Translations under genes and position numbers: made by a program
Source of the DNA: Methylobacter sp.
Lineage (GTDB): Bacteria > Pseudomonadota > Gammaproteobacteria > Methylococcales > Methylomonadaceae
Assembly: GCA_002928495.1 (NCBI GenBank)
Contig: PERF01000003.1
Span: 1 to 58,963 of the forward strand
DNA: 58,963 bases
Direction: 5' to 3'
Notes under the pieces: model-generated
Databases searched by the model: none
The model's input: the letters and a program-made list of their open reading frames with translations, nothing else
Told to the model about the DNA's origin: nothing
In this document: positions 1 through 8,908 of the stretch, in pieces
How positions within the stretch are numbered: position 1 is the stretch's first letter
Layout of the letters: each line of letters starts with the position of its first letter

Positions 1-21
1 CCCCTCTTTTTCAAAGAGGGG
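1..21. terminator. Perfect hairpin CCCCTCTTT-TTC-AAAGAGGGG, likely terminator of the gene upstream of the window
   Basis: 9-bp perfect inverted repeat with 3-nt loop, read directly. Confidence 0.55.
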
Positions 22-64
22 AACGGCTAGTTTTTAGCGGTCGTTGAGTGGGTTAAAATATTTT

Positions 65-94
65 TTGACAATCTAAGACAACCGGTCGTATTAT
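65..94 (+). promoter_or_regulatory. Putative sigma-70 promoter (TTGACA-N18-TATTAT) of the TetR gene, spanning an ACCGGT core that could be an operator
   Basis: TTGACA at 65-70 and TATTAT at 89-94, immediately upstream of ATG at 100; gacaACCGGTcgta lies between them. Confidence 0.4.
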
Positions 95-99
95 AAATT

Positions 100-699
100 A
101 TGGTTAAAGTGTCGGCACAAAAGCAAATCAATCGAGAAAATTTATTAAACCAGGGCGTTATTTTGTTGATGCATCAGGGTTACCACGGTACCGGCTTAAA
201 AGAGATTCTGGCGGCGGTTAAAATTCCTAAAGGTTCTTTTTACAACTATTTTGCCAGCAAGGAAGAGTTTTGCTCGGAAGTCATCCAGCATTATCTCAAC
301 CCGTTTATAGAGCAGTTGGACGGGCATCTGAGGGATCCCGGATTGGATGCCCTCAGCGCCTTGCAAACGTATTTCGCCGAGCTGGTCGACGAGTTGGAAA
401 AAGCCGAATTTAAAGGCGGCTGCCTGCTGGGTAACTTGATGGGCGAGATCGGCGATACTAGCGATACGTGCCGGCAATCGTTACATTCGGCCGTGCTGCG
501 CTACCGTGATCTACTGCAGCAAGGCGTGGCCAAAGCGCAGCAGGAAGGCAGTGTGCGTAACGATATACCGGCCGAGGTGCTGGCCGATATTTTAACCAAT
601 GCTTGGCAAGGCGCTTTGCTGCGCATGAAGATAGAAAAATCTTCGGTGCCGTTGAAGCAGTTTTGTCAGCAACTGTTAGGCGATTTTTTTAAAGCCTGA
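100..699 (+). CDS. TetR/AcrR family transcriptional regulator
   Basis: N-terminal HTH 'LLMHQGYHGTGLKEILAAVKIPKGSFYNYFASKEEF' typical of TetR. Confidence 0.92.
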   Translation: MVKVSAQKQINRENLLNQGVILLMHQGYHGTGLKEILAAVKIPKGSFYNYFASKEEFCSEVIQHYLNPFIEQLDGHLRDPGLDALSALQTYFAELVDELEKAEFKGGCLLGNLMGEIGDTSDTCRQSLHSAVLRYRDLLQQGVAKAQQEGSVRNDIPAEVLADILTNAWQGALLRMKIEKSSVPLKQFCQQLLGDFFKA

Positions 700-732
700 C
701 TTTTCGATAACAACAACCAACAGGAGAATACA

Positions 733-1005
733 ATGCCGAAATATCTGATCGAACGTGAAATTCCCGGCGCAGGCGCGTTAACCCAAGACCAATTGCAAGG
801 GATTTCGCAAACCTCATGCGGCGTTTTGAACGAACTAGGGCCCAAAATTCAATGGGTGGAAAGCTATGTGACCGACGATAAAGTGTATTGCGTTTACATT
901 TCGCCGGATGAAGCCACGATTCGCCAGCATGCCGAAAAAGGCGGTTTTCCGGTCAACAAAATCAGCCAGATTAAAACCATGATTGATCCCACCACGGCTG
1001 AATAA
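733..1005 (+). CDS. DUF4242 / SCO4226-like small protein
   Basis: 90 aa 'MPKYLIEREIPGAG...VESYVTDDKVYCVYISPDEATIRQHAEKGGFPV' resembles the DUF4242 family. Confidence 0.75.
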   Translation: MPKYLIEREIPGAGALTQDQLQGISQTSCGVLNELGPKIQWVESYVTDDKVYCVYISPDEATIRQHAEKGGFPVNKISQIKTMIDPTTAE

Positions 1006-1034
1006 GCCGGGTTAATCTTAAAAATCCGGCTGCT

Positions 1035-1751
1035 ATGAACGTATTTATCGTCTATGCCCATCACGAACCCACCAGTTTCAACGGTGCACTGTTAAAGATC
1101 GCGCAGGATAGCCTGACGCAGGCCGGCCATGCGGTAAAAGTGTCCGATCTTTATGCGATGGGATTCGATCCGGTTTCCGACCGGCGTAATTTTGTCACCG
1201 TAAAAGATTCTGTAATTCTAAACCAACAGCTTGAAGAGGCATACGCCAGCGAACACGATGGCTATGCCGGTGAGCTTAAAGCCGAGCACGCAAAGCTGGC
1301 TTGGTGTGATGTATTGATTTTACAGTTTCCGCTGTGGTGGCTGGGCATGCCGGCTATTCTTAAAGGCTGGGTAGATCGGGTGTTTTCAATCGGCCATGCC
1401 TACGGTGGCGGACGCTGGTTTGACCACGGGCGGCTGGCCGGCAAGCGGGCCATGTGTGTGGTTACTACCGGCGGTTCGGAGCCGGTATTCAGCGATGTCG
1501 GTATTTACGATTCCATAGAGACGGTTTTGTACCCCGTGCATCGGGGCATTTTAGGGTTTTGCGGTTTTACCGTGTTATCGCCTTTTATGGCTTACGGCCC
1601 GGCCCGGCTTTCCGCAGAGCAACGCCGGGATATTCTCGCCGACTATAGTGAGCGGCTGTTGAATTTAGACAGTGCCGCTTTGATCGGTAACCCCAAGACG
1701 GAGGATTACGACGGTTTTATTTTGAAAACCGCTACAGCCAAACCGGCGTAG
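1035..1751 (+). CDS. NAD(P)H dehydrogenase (quinone) / flavodoxin-like fold oxidoreductase
   Basis: 'MNVFIVYAHHEPTSFNGALL...LQFPLWWLGMPAILKGWVDRVF' typical of the MdaB/NQO-like family. Confidence 0.88.
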   Translation: MNVFIVYAHHEPTSFNGALLKIAQDSLTQAGHAVKVSDLYAMGFDPVSDRRNFVTVKDSVILNQQLEEAYASEHDGYAGELKAEHAKLAWCDVLILQFPLWWLGMPAILKGWVDRVFSIGHAYGGGRWFDHGRLAGKRAMCVVTTGGSEPVFSDVGIYDSIETVLYPVHRGILGFCGFTVLSPFMAYGPARLSAEQRRDILADYSERLLNLDSAALIGNPKTEDYDGFILKTATAKPA

Positions 1752-1777
1752 CCACCGCCCAATTTGTGAGTGTGATC

Positions 1778-3130
1778 ATGAAAATTAAAAAATATAAATT
1801 GAGAGGAAGTTTGCTAACCGCAGGGCTGATGGCCGCTGCCGGTTTGCTAAATGTTCAGGCCGATGAAACCTGCCAATCGCCTTACATGCCCAGAATCACC
1901 GGCCAGGAAGATGTGGTTTACGTGTGGACGTTGGGTATGGAAGGCCTAGGCGACGAGCAGGACAAAATGGTTACCGTGGACGTCAACCCTAAATCGCCCG
2001 CTTACGGCAAAGTAGTCGGTAGCGTGTCGGTGGGCGGTCGCAACGAAGCTCACCATTCCGATTTTACCGATGACCGCAAATTTTTGTGGGCAGGCGGACT
2101 GGATACCAATAAGATTTTCGTGTTCGATATCCATAGCGATCCCGCCAAGCCCAAACTGGTTAAAACCATTACCGATTTTGTCGCCAAAAGCGGCGGCGTG
2201 GTAGGGCCGCATTCGTTTTACGCCTTGCCCGGCCGCATGGTGATTACCGGTTTATCCAACGACAAAGACCACGGCGGCCGCACCGCGTTGGTCGAATACA
2301 GCAATGCCGGGGATTTTGTGGCGACTTATTGGATGCCTACCGATCCCAAGCTGCAAGACGGCGGCCCCGATAAAGTCTTCGCCGACGGTTATGGCTACGA
2401 TGTGCGGGCTTTGCCAAGGAAAAATCTGATGTTGACGTCATCGTTTACCGGCTGGTCCAACTATATGATGGATTTCGGTAAAATGCTCAACGATGCCGAA
2501 GCCATGAAGCGTTTCGGTAATACGGTAGTGCAATGGGATTTACATACCCGCCAACCGAAAAAAATCTTTGAAGTACCCGGTGCGCCGTTGGAACTGCGTT
2601 GCGCATGGAAACCGGAGCATAACTATTGCTTTACCAGCACGGCGTTGACTTCCCAAATCTGGTTGATTTACGAAGACAAAGACGGCGCCTGGCAAGCCAA
2701 AGCCGTGGCCGATATTGGCGAACCCGCCAAAGTGCCGCTACCGGTGGATATTTCCATTTCCAGCGACGACAGCAAGTTGTGGGTAAACACGTTTATGGAC
2801 GGTAAATCCCGCTTGTTCGATATATCCGATGCGTTTCATCCTAAACAGATTTACGAGCAACAAATCGGCGCCCAGGTCAACATGGTGTCGTCAAGCTGGG
2901 ACGGTAAGCGTTTGTATTTTACCTCTTCGCTGCTGGCCAACTGGGATAAAAAAGGTGCCGACAACGAGCAGTTTTTCAAAGCGTATCAATGGGACGGCAA
3001 AGATTTAAAGCAACAGTTTGCCATTGATTTTATCGCTGAAAAACTGGGCCGGGCGCATCAAATGAAATTCGGCGCTTATGCTTTATACGGCGATAAAAAA
3101 GCCCGGGAACCTGCGAAAAAAACAAACTGA
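1778..3130 (+). CDS. mtoX: Selenium-binding protein SBP56 family / methanethiol oxidase MtoX, with N-terminal signal peptide
   Basis: SBP56-like sequence 'VGGRNEAHHSDFTDDRKFLWAGGLDTNKIFVFD...GPHSFYALPGRMVITGLSNDKDHGGRTALVEY'; Met at 1778 gives a cleaner signal peptide; SCO1/MauG context as in described mtoX operons. Confidence 0.88.
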   Translation: MKIKKYKLRGSLLTAGLMAAAGLLNVQADETCQSPYMPRITGQEDVVYVWTLGMEGLGDEQDKMVTVDVNPKSPAYGKVVGSVSVGGRNEAHHSDFTDDRKFLWAGGLDTNKIFVFDIHSDPAKPKLVKTITDFVAKSGGVVGPHSFYALPGRMVITGLSNDKDHGGRTALVEYSNAGDFVATYWMPTDPKLQDGGPDKVFADGYGYDVRALPRKNLMLTSSFTGWSNYMMDFGKMLNDAEAMKRFGNTVVQWDLHTRQPKKIFEVPGAPLELRCAWKPEHNYCFTSTALTSQIWLIYEDKDGAWQAKAVADIGEPAKVPLPVDISISSDDSKLWVNTFMDGKSRLFDISDAFHPKQIYEQQIGAQVNMVSSSWDGKRLYFTSSLLANWDKKGADNEQFFKAYQWDGKDLKQQFAIDFIAEKLGRAHQMKFGAYALYGDKKAREPAKKTN

Positions 3131-3133
3131 ACA

Positions 3134-4964
3134 ATGTTCTTGGCAATTTTACCGGTAACCAGGCTGCCATTTCCGGCAGCCTGGTTGGTGCGGCTGCTGC
3201 TGAGCCTTTGGCTGTTTTTGCCGTTTCCCATACACGCCGACGGCGAAGTATTGGCGCCGGGCTACCAAAGTTTAAGCTTTACCGCACCGGAGCCGGGCAC
3301 TTATAGCTTACCGGATATTGGGATTGCCGCCGACGGCAGCGTGCTCGATGCGCAAGCCCGGGATGTCAGCTTATCCAGCCTGATGGCCGGCAAGGTCAGC
3401 GTGCTTAGCTTTATCTATGCCACTTGCAGCGATATCAACGGTTGTCCGTTGGCAACCGCCGTGTTACACCAGGTTAAAAGCCGCTTGCGCAAAGAACCTG
3501 AACTGGCAGGGCAGTTACGGCTGTTAACCTTAAGTTTTAATCCCGAACACGACACTCCCGAGCAAATGCGCCTATACGGCCAAAACTTCCAGGGTGGCGG
3601 CGTGGATTGGCAGTTTCTGACTACGCGCTCGGAACAGCATATCCATCCGATAGTTGAACATTACCAGCAAGCCATTGCCAAAAAATTTGACGACCAAGGC
3701 CGCTTTACCGGAACGTTCGCGCACAACCTTAGGGTTTACCTGATCGATAAACATCAGCACATCCGCAATATTTACAGTACCGGCTTTTTACATGCCGATA
3801 CCTTAGTCAGCGATATCAAGACTTTGCTTTTGGAAGACGGCAAGCCGTTTGCGGGTGCCGCTAAGCCGGATTCGACATTCGATTTGCTGTCGACCGTAAT
3901 CAACCCGCCTCTAGGCTTGCCGCCTTTGCCGGTGCCGGAAAATAATCCGGTTACCAAGGAAAAAGTCAGCTTGGGCCGTAAATTATTTTATGACCGCAGG
4001 TTGTCGCTAAACGGCACCATGTCGTGCGCCATGTGCCATATTCCGGATCAGGGGTTTACCAGCCATGAGCTGGCGACCGCTGTCGGCGTGGAAGGCCGCA
4101 CGGTAAGGCGCAATTCACCGGCTTTGTTTAATGTCGGTTATTTTCCGCTGCTTGTTTCACGATGGGCGGGAGTCAACCTTAGAGCAACAAATCTGGGGGC
4201 CGTTGCTGGCGCGTAATGAAATGGCCAATCCTTCCGTCGGTTTTGTGATCGATAAAATCAAACACAATCCTGACTATAACGGTTTATTTGAGCAAGCCTA
4301 CGGCAAGCCGGTTTCTATGGAGACTTTAGGTTCGGCATTAGCCAGTTATGAGCGGGTACTCAATTCGGCTAACTCGGCATTTGACCGCTGGTATTTTGCT
4401 AAGGATAAACAGGTGTTCAGCGACTCAGCCCGGCGTGGATACGCGCTGTTTATCGGTAAGGCCGGTTGCGCATCCTGCCATCAAATCAACAAAGCCTATG
4501 CCCTGTTTACCGATAACGGTTTGCATAATACCGGCATCGGTTATGTCGCCAGCATGTCATCCGCACCGGCCAGCCGGCGGGTGCAACTGGCGCCGGGGGT
4601 TTTTGCACAAGTACCGCAACAAGTCATCAAAGCGGTATCCGAAGCAAAACTCGGCGATTTGGGGCGTTATGAAATCACCCAGGATCCGGCCGACCGCTGG
4701 CGTTACAAAACGCCGGGGCTGCGTAACGTGGCGTTGACCGCACCTTATATGCACGATGGTTCGTTGGCTAGCTTGCGCGAGGTGGTGGAGTTTTATAACC
4801 GGGGCGGGGTGAACAATGAAAATCTGGACTCTTTGCTAAAACCCTTGCACTTGAGTACAAGTGAAATTGACGATTTGATCGGTTTTTTACAGTCCTTAAC
4901 CGGAGCTAATGCCGGACAACTGGCCGGTGACGGTGTAGCAGCGCCTGTCGGTAATAATCAATAA
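3134..4964 (+). CDS. SCO1/SenC-MauG (di-heme cytochrome c peroxidase) fusion protein, interrupted by a frameshift near 4145-4160 (ORFs 3134-4216 and 4131-4964)
   Basis: N-terminal SCO thioredoxin fold (YATCSDINGCPLA, distal FAHNLRVYLID); then CAMCH heme site, frame change at 'NVGYFPLL|FHDGRESTLEQQ', then CASCH heme site and 'TPGLRNVALTAPYMHDGSLASLREVVEFYNRGG'. Confidence 0.85.
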
Positions 4965-5276
4965 AAGCCTTCTGGCCTCACATAGCGTGCACAAACCGGC
5001 AATGTAACCCATGGCTGTTTGCATTGACCGGGTCTTGAGCATAATTTTTAACGAATTCCCGTTATCAATTTTCCGGATTCGCTTGAAGGCTGGCTGGGGG
5101 CAATTAGTTTTTTTATGACGGTGTTCACAAACTGAGTAGATTCGAGTGCGGATTTGCACGGTTTTAGTGCTCAAAGCTTACAATTTTTAAAAAATTGTTG
5201 TCTTTTAGTTGACAAAATTGAGAAATGTAAGGTATGTAGAAATTTAGTTATCTGTTTTATAAGACAAAAATTATTC

Positions 5277-5293
5277 CGGCATGATTCGTGCTT
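5277..5293 (+). promoter_or_regulatory. Putative sigma-54 (-24/-12) promoter CGGCATGATTCGTGCTT
   Basis: GG-N10-GC spacing (GG 5278-5279, GC 5290-5291) matching TGGCAC-N5-TTGC; about 100 nt upstream of a CTERM protein. Confidence 0.45.
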
Positions 5294-5388
5294 TAGCATA
5301 ATTGAAACAAAAGATCAAGCTTTTTTTAAGCGGTTTTTAAAGATTTTGCGTTTTAATAGTTTCCCGATCTCGAAAGTGAGAGGTGTGT

Positions 5389-6084
5389 ATGCGTAGTCAA
5401 ATCAAGCAACAATTAGTCTTTGTGTTTTTAACTGTGTGGGGCGTTGCGAATGCCGGCCCTGTTACGGTGAACGGCAATACCGTGTCGTTTACTTATGACA
5501 GTAATTTGCTGGGTTTGTTCGGCACGCCGATCGTGGCGGGTGACTCGCTGTTTTTCACCCCGACTGAGTTTACTGCCCAAAGTTTGGGAGCCGCAGGCTT
5601 GGATCTTACCAATTCAACCGTAAATATCCAGGTGTCTTCCTTAACCGGTGGCTATATCAGTCTGGTAGGCCTTACCGAAAGAGGTGATTTCATCAACCAT
5701 GGTGCGTTTACCTCGGTTAATGTCGGTGGAGAGATCAGGGTAACCGACTTATCGGCGCCGTTAACGGAATCGATAAGTTCAATTACGCCTACTAGCGCGT
5801 TTGCCAGCCAAAGCAGCATTTTTCCCCTCCAGGATTGGGTGGCTGTCGCCGGTCTGGATTTCTCGCCGGCTCAAACCGGCAGTGTTAATGTGACCATTCA
5901 GAATATTCTGGCGGCATTTAGTTCGGCCGCTGCTGAGTCCGCATTTATCGAGAAAACCGGTGTGATTCTGGCAATAGCCAGTATCACGCCTGAGGTTTCC
6001 GTACCATTGCCGGCGTCTGCCTGGTTATTCGGTACGGCAATTATGGGCGGTTTGGCGTTTTGCAAGAAAGCGTATAATTTTTAA
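5389..6084 (+). CDS. VPLPA-CTERM (PEP-CTERM-type) sorting domain exported protein
   Basis: N-terminal signal peptide; C-terminal 'VPLPASAWLFGTAIMGGLAFCKKAYNF'. Confidence 0.85.
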   Translation: MRSQIKQQLVFVFLTVWGVANAGPVTVNGNTVSFTYDSNLLGLFGTPIVAGDSLFFTPTEFTAQSLGAAGLDLTNSTVNIQVSSLTGGYISLVGLTERGDFINHGAFTSVNVGGEIRVTDLSAPLTESISSITPTSAFASQSSIFPLQDWVAVAGLDFSPAQTGSVNVTIQNILAAFSSAAAESAFIEKTGVILAIASITPEVSVPLPASAWLFGTAIMGGLAFCKKAYNF

Positions 6085-6088
6085 TCGT

Positions 6089-7156
6089 TCAGCGGCCGGG
6101 CTCTTTGCTTTTATATGCAAAGGGTCTGGCCAGAGGTTCGCCGATGAAAATGCCTTGTCCGGGTTCGGCAACGCTCTTCCAGTAAGCTTCAATCAGGCTG
6201 CTGCCGCGAAAATAGAAATACATCAAGACGGCGGGATTGGGAAATTTGGCCGGGTAATTACAAGGTTCCACAACAGCGCCGTAACTCGCGGTTGCTCCGG
6301 CTTTAAGCCAATCCAAACTGTTCATTTGGTCGGTTTCACCGGTCAAAATGCCCCCGGTCGATGTTAGATGATCGGCTACCGCTCCCGGCAGATAGGTATT
6401 CTTATCAATGTCAGGAACGCGCACCAAACCGGTAAAGTAAAACATCACGTCGGTTTTTCCGGCAATACTGTCTTGTTCAAGATAATAAACCGGCCAAAAG
6501 CGGGAAAATTTTTGTGCAATTTCCGCAAATGTGGCGGCTCGGGAGCTGCGCTGAACATCATGGGTTTTCAACAGGTAGGCGGAGCCTTTGGGCAAGCTGT
6601 AATCCGCTGCCACGCCGCGGTCAATCAGTTGTTTGACATCTTCAAAGCTTTCCCCGGCCAATACCATGGTAGGTCGCCATTGCAAATCGGTATAGGGCTT
6701 GCTGATGCTCGAAGCATAATAAGGGCTTTTGCGGGTTTCCACGCAGCCTTTGGCGCAAAAGGCTTCATCGTAACCGGCGGCAAATGCCGTGGTTATCGAC
6801 ATGCAATCGACTTTAAAAGGTTTGCGCCAGGTTAGGGCATAAGCTTGTACGTGTTTAGGCGTGCGGCTTTCAATTTGGCGGCGTAGCGAGCTGAATTCAT
6901 GTGCCGACATACTGTTGCCGGAAACGCGGAAACGGACATGGATAATGTTGTCGTCCGGAATGCGGCGCGCTCTTTGGTAATAATCGGCAATATCCAGGCT
7001 GAGCGGGTCGCTGTCGTTGACAATGACGGCCAAATCGTCCGCCGTCAGCCCCGTTAGCGGCTTGAACAGAGGATTGATGCTAACGGCCGATGAAGCCGGG
7101 CTGATCAAGTTCAGGACAGCCGACAATAAAACAAGTACAGTCAGTTTGCTAGGCAC
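6089..7156 (-). CDS. TIGR03790 family protein, exported, unknown function
   Basis: 'VIVNDSDPLSLDIADYYQRARRIPDDNIIHVRF...' and 'YLPGAVADHLTSTGGIL...' typical of the family. Confidence 0.8.
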   Translation of the reverse strand: MPSKLTVLVLLSAVLNLISPASSAVSINPLFKPLTGLTADDLAVIVNDSDPLSLDIADYYQRARRIPDDNIIHVRFRVSGNSMSAHEFSSLRRQIESRTPKHVQAYALTWRKPFKVDCMSITTAFAAGYDEAFCAKGCVETRKSPYYASSISKPYTDLQWRPTMVLAGESFEDVKQLIDRGVAADYSLPKGSAYLLKTHDVQRSSRAATFAEIAQKFSRFWPVYYLEQDSIAGKTDVMFYFTGLVRVPDIDKNTYLPGAVADHLTSTGGILTGETDQMNSLDWLKAGATASYGAVVEPCNYPAKFPNPAVLMYFYFRGSSLIEAYWKSVAEPGQGIFIGEPLARPFAYKSKEPGR

Positions 7157-7262
7157 AGTTAAGTCTCACTGAATTCGGTTAGGTACTGCCATTTGCATAG
7201 TATAACCATAATCAGCACGCACTGCGTTTAAGTAAAGCCATGACTTGGAATGCCGGCCGGCA

Positions 7263-7280
7263 TCAAACCGACCGGTTTGA
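7263..7280. terminator. Hairpin TCAAACC-gacc-GGTTTGA downstream of the fae-like gene (minus strand); adjacent palindrome TGCCGGCCGGCA at 7251-7262
   Basis: Perfect 7-bp inverted repeat 9 bp beyond the stop codon. Confidence 0.35.
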
Positions 7281-7288
7281 CGCCAGTG

Positions 7289-7837
7289 CTAAATCTTGCC
7301 GTCCAAGCCCATTTGGAAATACTTATGGGTGATTTTGTCCTGATTTTCCAGCAACCAGTCGATATCGGGGGTGTTGGTCATGGCTTTATGAATCGCTTGC
7401 GCCATGGCTTTGCGGTGAATATCAAACAGGATTTGATGATCCAGATTATCGTCGGTTGCCACGCTAGGGTTAAGCCAAACCGAACAGATAATGCCTAAGT
7501 CGTTGGCTTTGTGCTTGGGGATGTCGCCCGCGCGCACGGCATCCAGCACGCCGTTGGCAATGGCGGCTTGCACAGTGCCCATGAGAATATTGGTGTAGCG
7601 GCTGTGTTTCACCGTCACCTTGCTCACCATCAGCGTTACCGGGCGCACCTGAATATCCGTATTCAAGATAGCGAACACTTTGGAATGGCCTTTGCTCTGG
7701 TTGCCGGTTAAGGTGGCCAAGGCGATACCCACCGGGCCGTCCAGCTCGCCAATAACAACCTCGGGCTCTGCCGCGGTACCCGGAGGGCCGCCGGCAACCA
7801 AGGCTTCGCCGGTGCGCATAATGATTCTCTCGTTCAT
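7289..7837 (-). CDS. Formaldehyde-activating enzyme (Fae) family paralog, divergent
   Basis: Fae-like 'GEALV...VRPVTLMVSKVTVKHSRYTNILMGTVQAAIANGVLDAVRAGDIP...ANDLGIICSVWLNPSV'. Confidence 0.85.
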   Translation of the reverse strand: MNERIIMRTGEALVAGGPPGTAAEPEVVIGELDGPVGIALATLTGNQSKGHSKVFAILNTDIQVRPVTLMVSKVTVKHSRYTNILMGTVQAAIANGVLDAVRAGDIPKHKANDLGIICSVWLNPSVATDDNLDHQILFDIHRKAMAQAIHKAMTNTPDIDWLLENQDKITHKYFQMGLDGKI

Positions 7838-7878
7838 CGGTTCTCCTAAAGTCGGTTCATATCAATCAGCCCGTTAGC

Positions 7879-8517
7879 TTACCAGGAATCCTGGCCGCTG
7901 TTATCATCAAAATAACCGTCGCTTTCGCCATCGACAAAATCGTAACCTTGGTGATCAGTGTTATCGGCCACTTGATTGTCGGAGGAATAATAATTGTTGA
8001 TGGTGGTTTGGTCGGGGGTTTGATCCGAGTTGTTATGACTCATCCAGTCGCCTTGATTGCCGGAATTATGATGCCCCATAAGATTTTCGATACCTTGAAA
8101 CAAAAACGAACCGGCGACTACGCCTGCTGCCGTTGTGGCTACCGAACCCAGAAAGCTCGGCATGGCGCTGTTGCCGGCGACAGGCTGGGCATGCGGGATC
8201 TGGTAATTGCTGCTGCCGGGTACCGGGCCTGAACTTCGGTTTTGGGTAACCGGTGCGGCCCAGGGATCGCCGCCACCCAAGAAACTGTTGCTGGTATGTT
8301 GCGCCAATTGGTTTTGCAGGCGGGCATTTTCGGCTTTCAAGGATTCCAGTGCCTGATTCATCAGCATGGCGCGTTGTACCAATAAATAGGCGGCATCGGG
8401 TTGTTTAGCCACGGCTTGTTTAATCATGGCTTCGGCTTCGGTATCTTTGCCGGCAGCTTGCGCACTGTTTAATTGGTTTAAAAAACTGTTCAATAATTCC
8501 CGTTCTTGGGGTTGCAT
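7879..8517 (-). CDS. DUF2076 domain-containing protein
   Basis: 'MQPQERELLNSFLNQLNSAQAAGKDTEAEAMIKQAVAKQPDAAYLLVQRAMLMNQAL' plus low-complexity C-terminal part. Confidence 0.8.
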   Translation of the reverse strand: MQPQERELLNSFLNQLNSAQAAGKDTEAEAMIKQAVAKQPDAAYLLVQRAMLMNQALESLKAENARLQNQLAQHTSNSFLGGGDPWAAPVTQNRSSGPVPGSSNYQIPHAQPVAGNSAMPSFLGSVATTAAGVVAGSFLFQGIENLMGHHNSGNQGDWMSHNNSDQTPDQTTINNYYSSDNQVADNTDHQGYDFVDGESDGYFDDNSGQDSW

Positions 8518-8602
8518 AGCGGTAAACTCCTTAGTGGACTGGCTAATTAAATACAGTGGTCAGACTTGAACCGGTTAAATTTGTTCCGGTTTTATGATTT
8601 GT

Positions 8603-8908
8603 TCAGATAACGCCGTGTTCGAACACCGGTAAGACCCAGTAATTGATGTTAGCGCCGGCAAAGCGTTGTTTGAGTTCCGCTAAAAACGGTGCAAGTCCGG
8701 TTTCCGGGACGTATATTTGAAAGCGTATCTTTTTTTGCCTGCCGGATACTTGTTCCAGCAAAGATAATCCCACATTTTTATGGTCGTGGGCATTGACCTG
8801 AAAACTGCTGAAACCGTGTTCGGATTCGAATACCAACAGGCAATCGACCATGGCTTCCTCCAGGCTGGCCGGTACATTTAAGGTGACTAGATATTCTTTG
8901 CTATTCAT
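8603..8908 (-). CDS. DUF3240 family protein linked to heavy-metal RND efflux
   Basis: 101 aa; overlaps the end of the RND gene by 4 bp; family resemblance. Confidence 0.7.
   Translation of the reverse strand: MNSKEYLVTLNVPASLEEAMVDCLLVFESEHGFSSFQVNAHDHKNVGLSLLEQVSGRQKKIRFQIYVPETGLAPFLAELKQRFAGANINYWVLPVFEHGVI

Noticed and set aside
4140-4165. Programmed ribosomal frameshift in the SCO1-MauG gene
   Set aside because: No recognisable slippery heptamer or obvious stimulatory element; an indel is simpler. Kept only as a frameshift observation.
5154-5396. 80-aa ORF upstream of the CTERM gene
   Set aside because: AT-rich leader region, no ribosome site or family resemblance; more likely non-coding upstream region containing the sigma-54-like site.
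6368-6835. Plus-strand 155-aa ORF opposite the TIGR03790 gene
   Set aside because: Antisense to a recognisable family protein; low-complexity translation.
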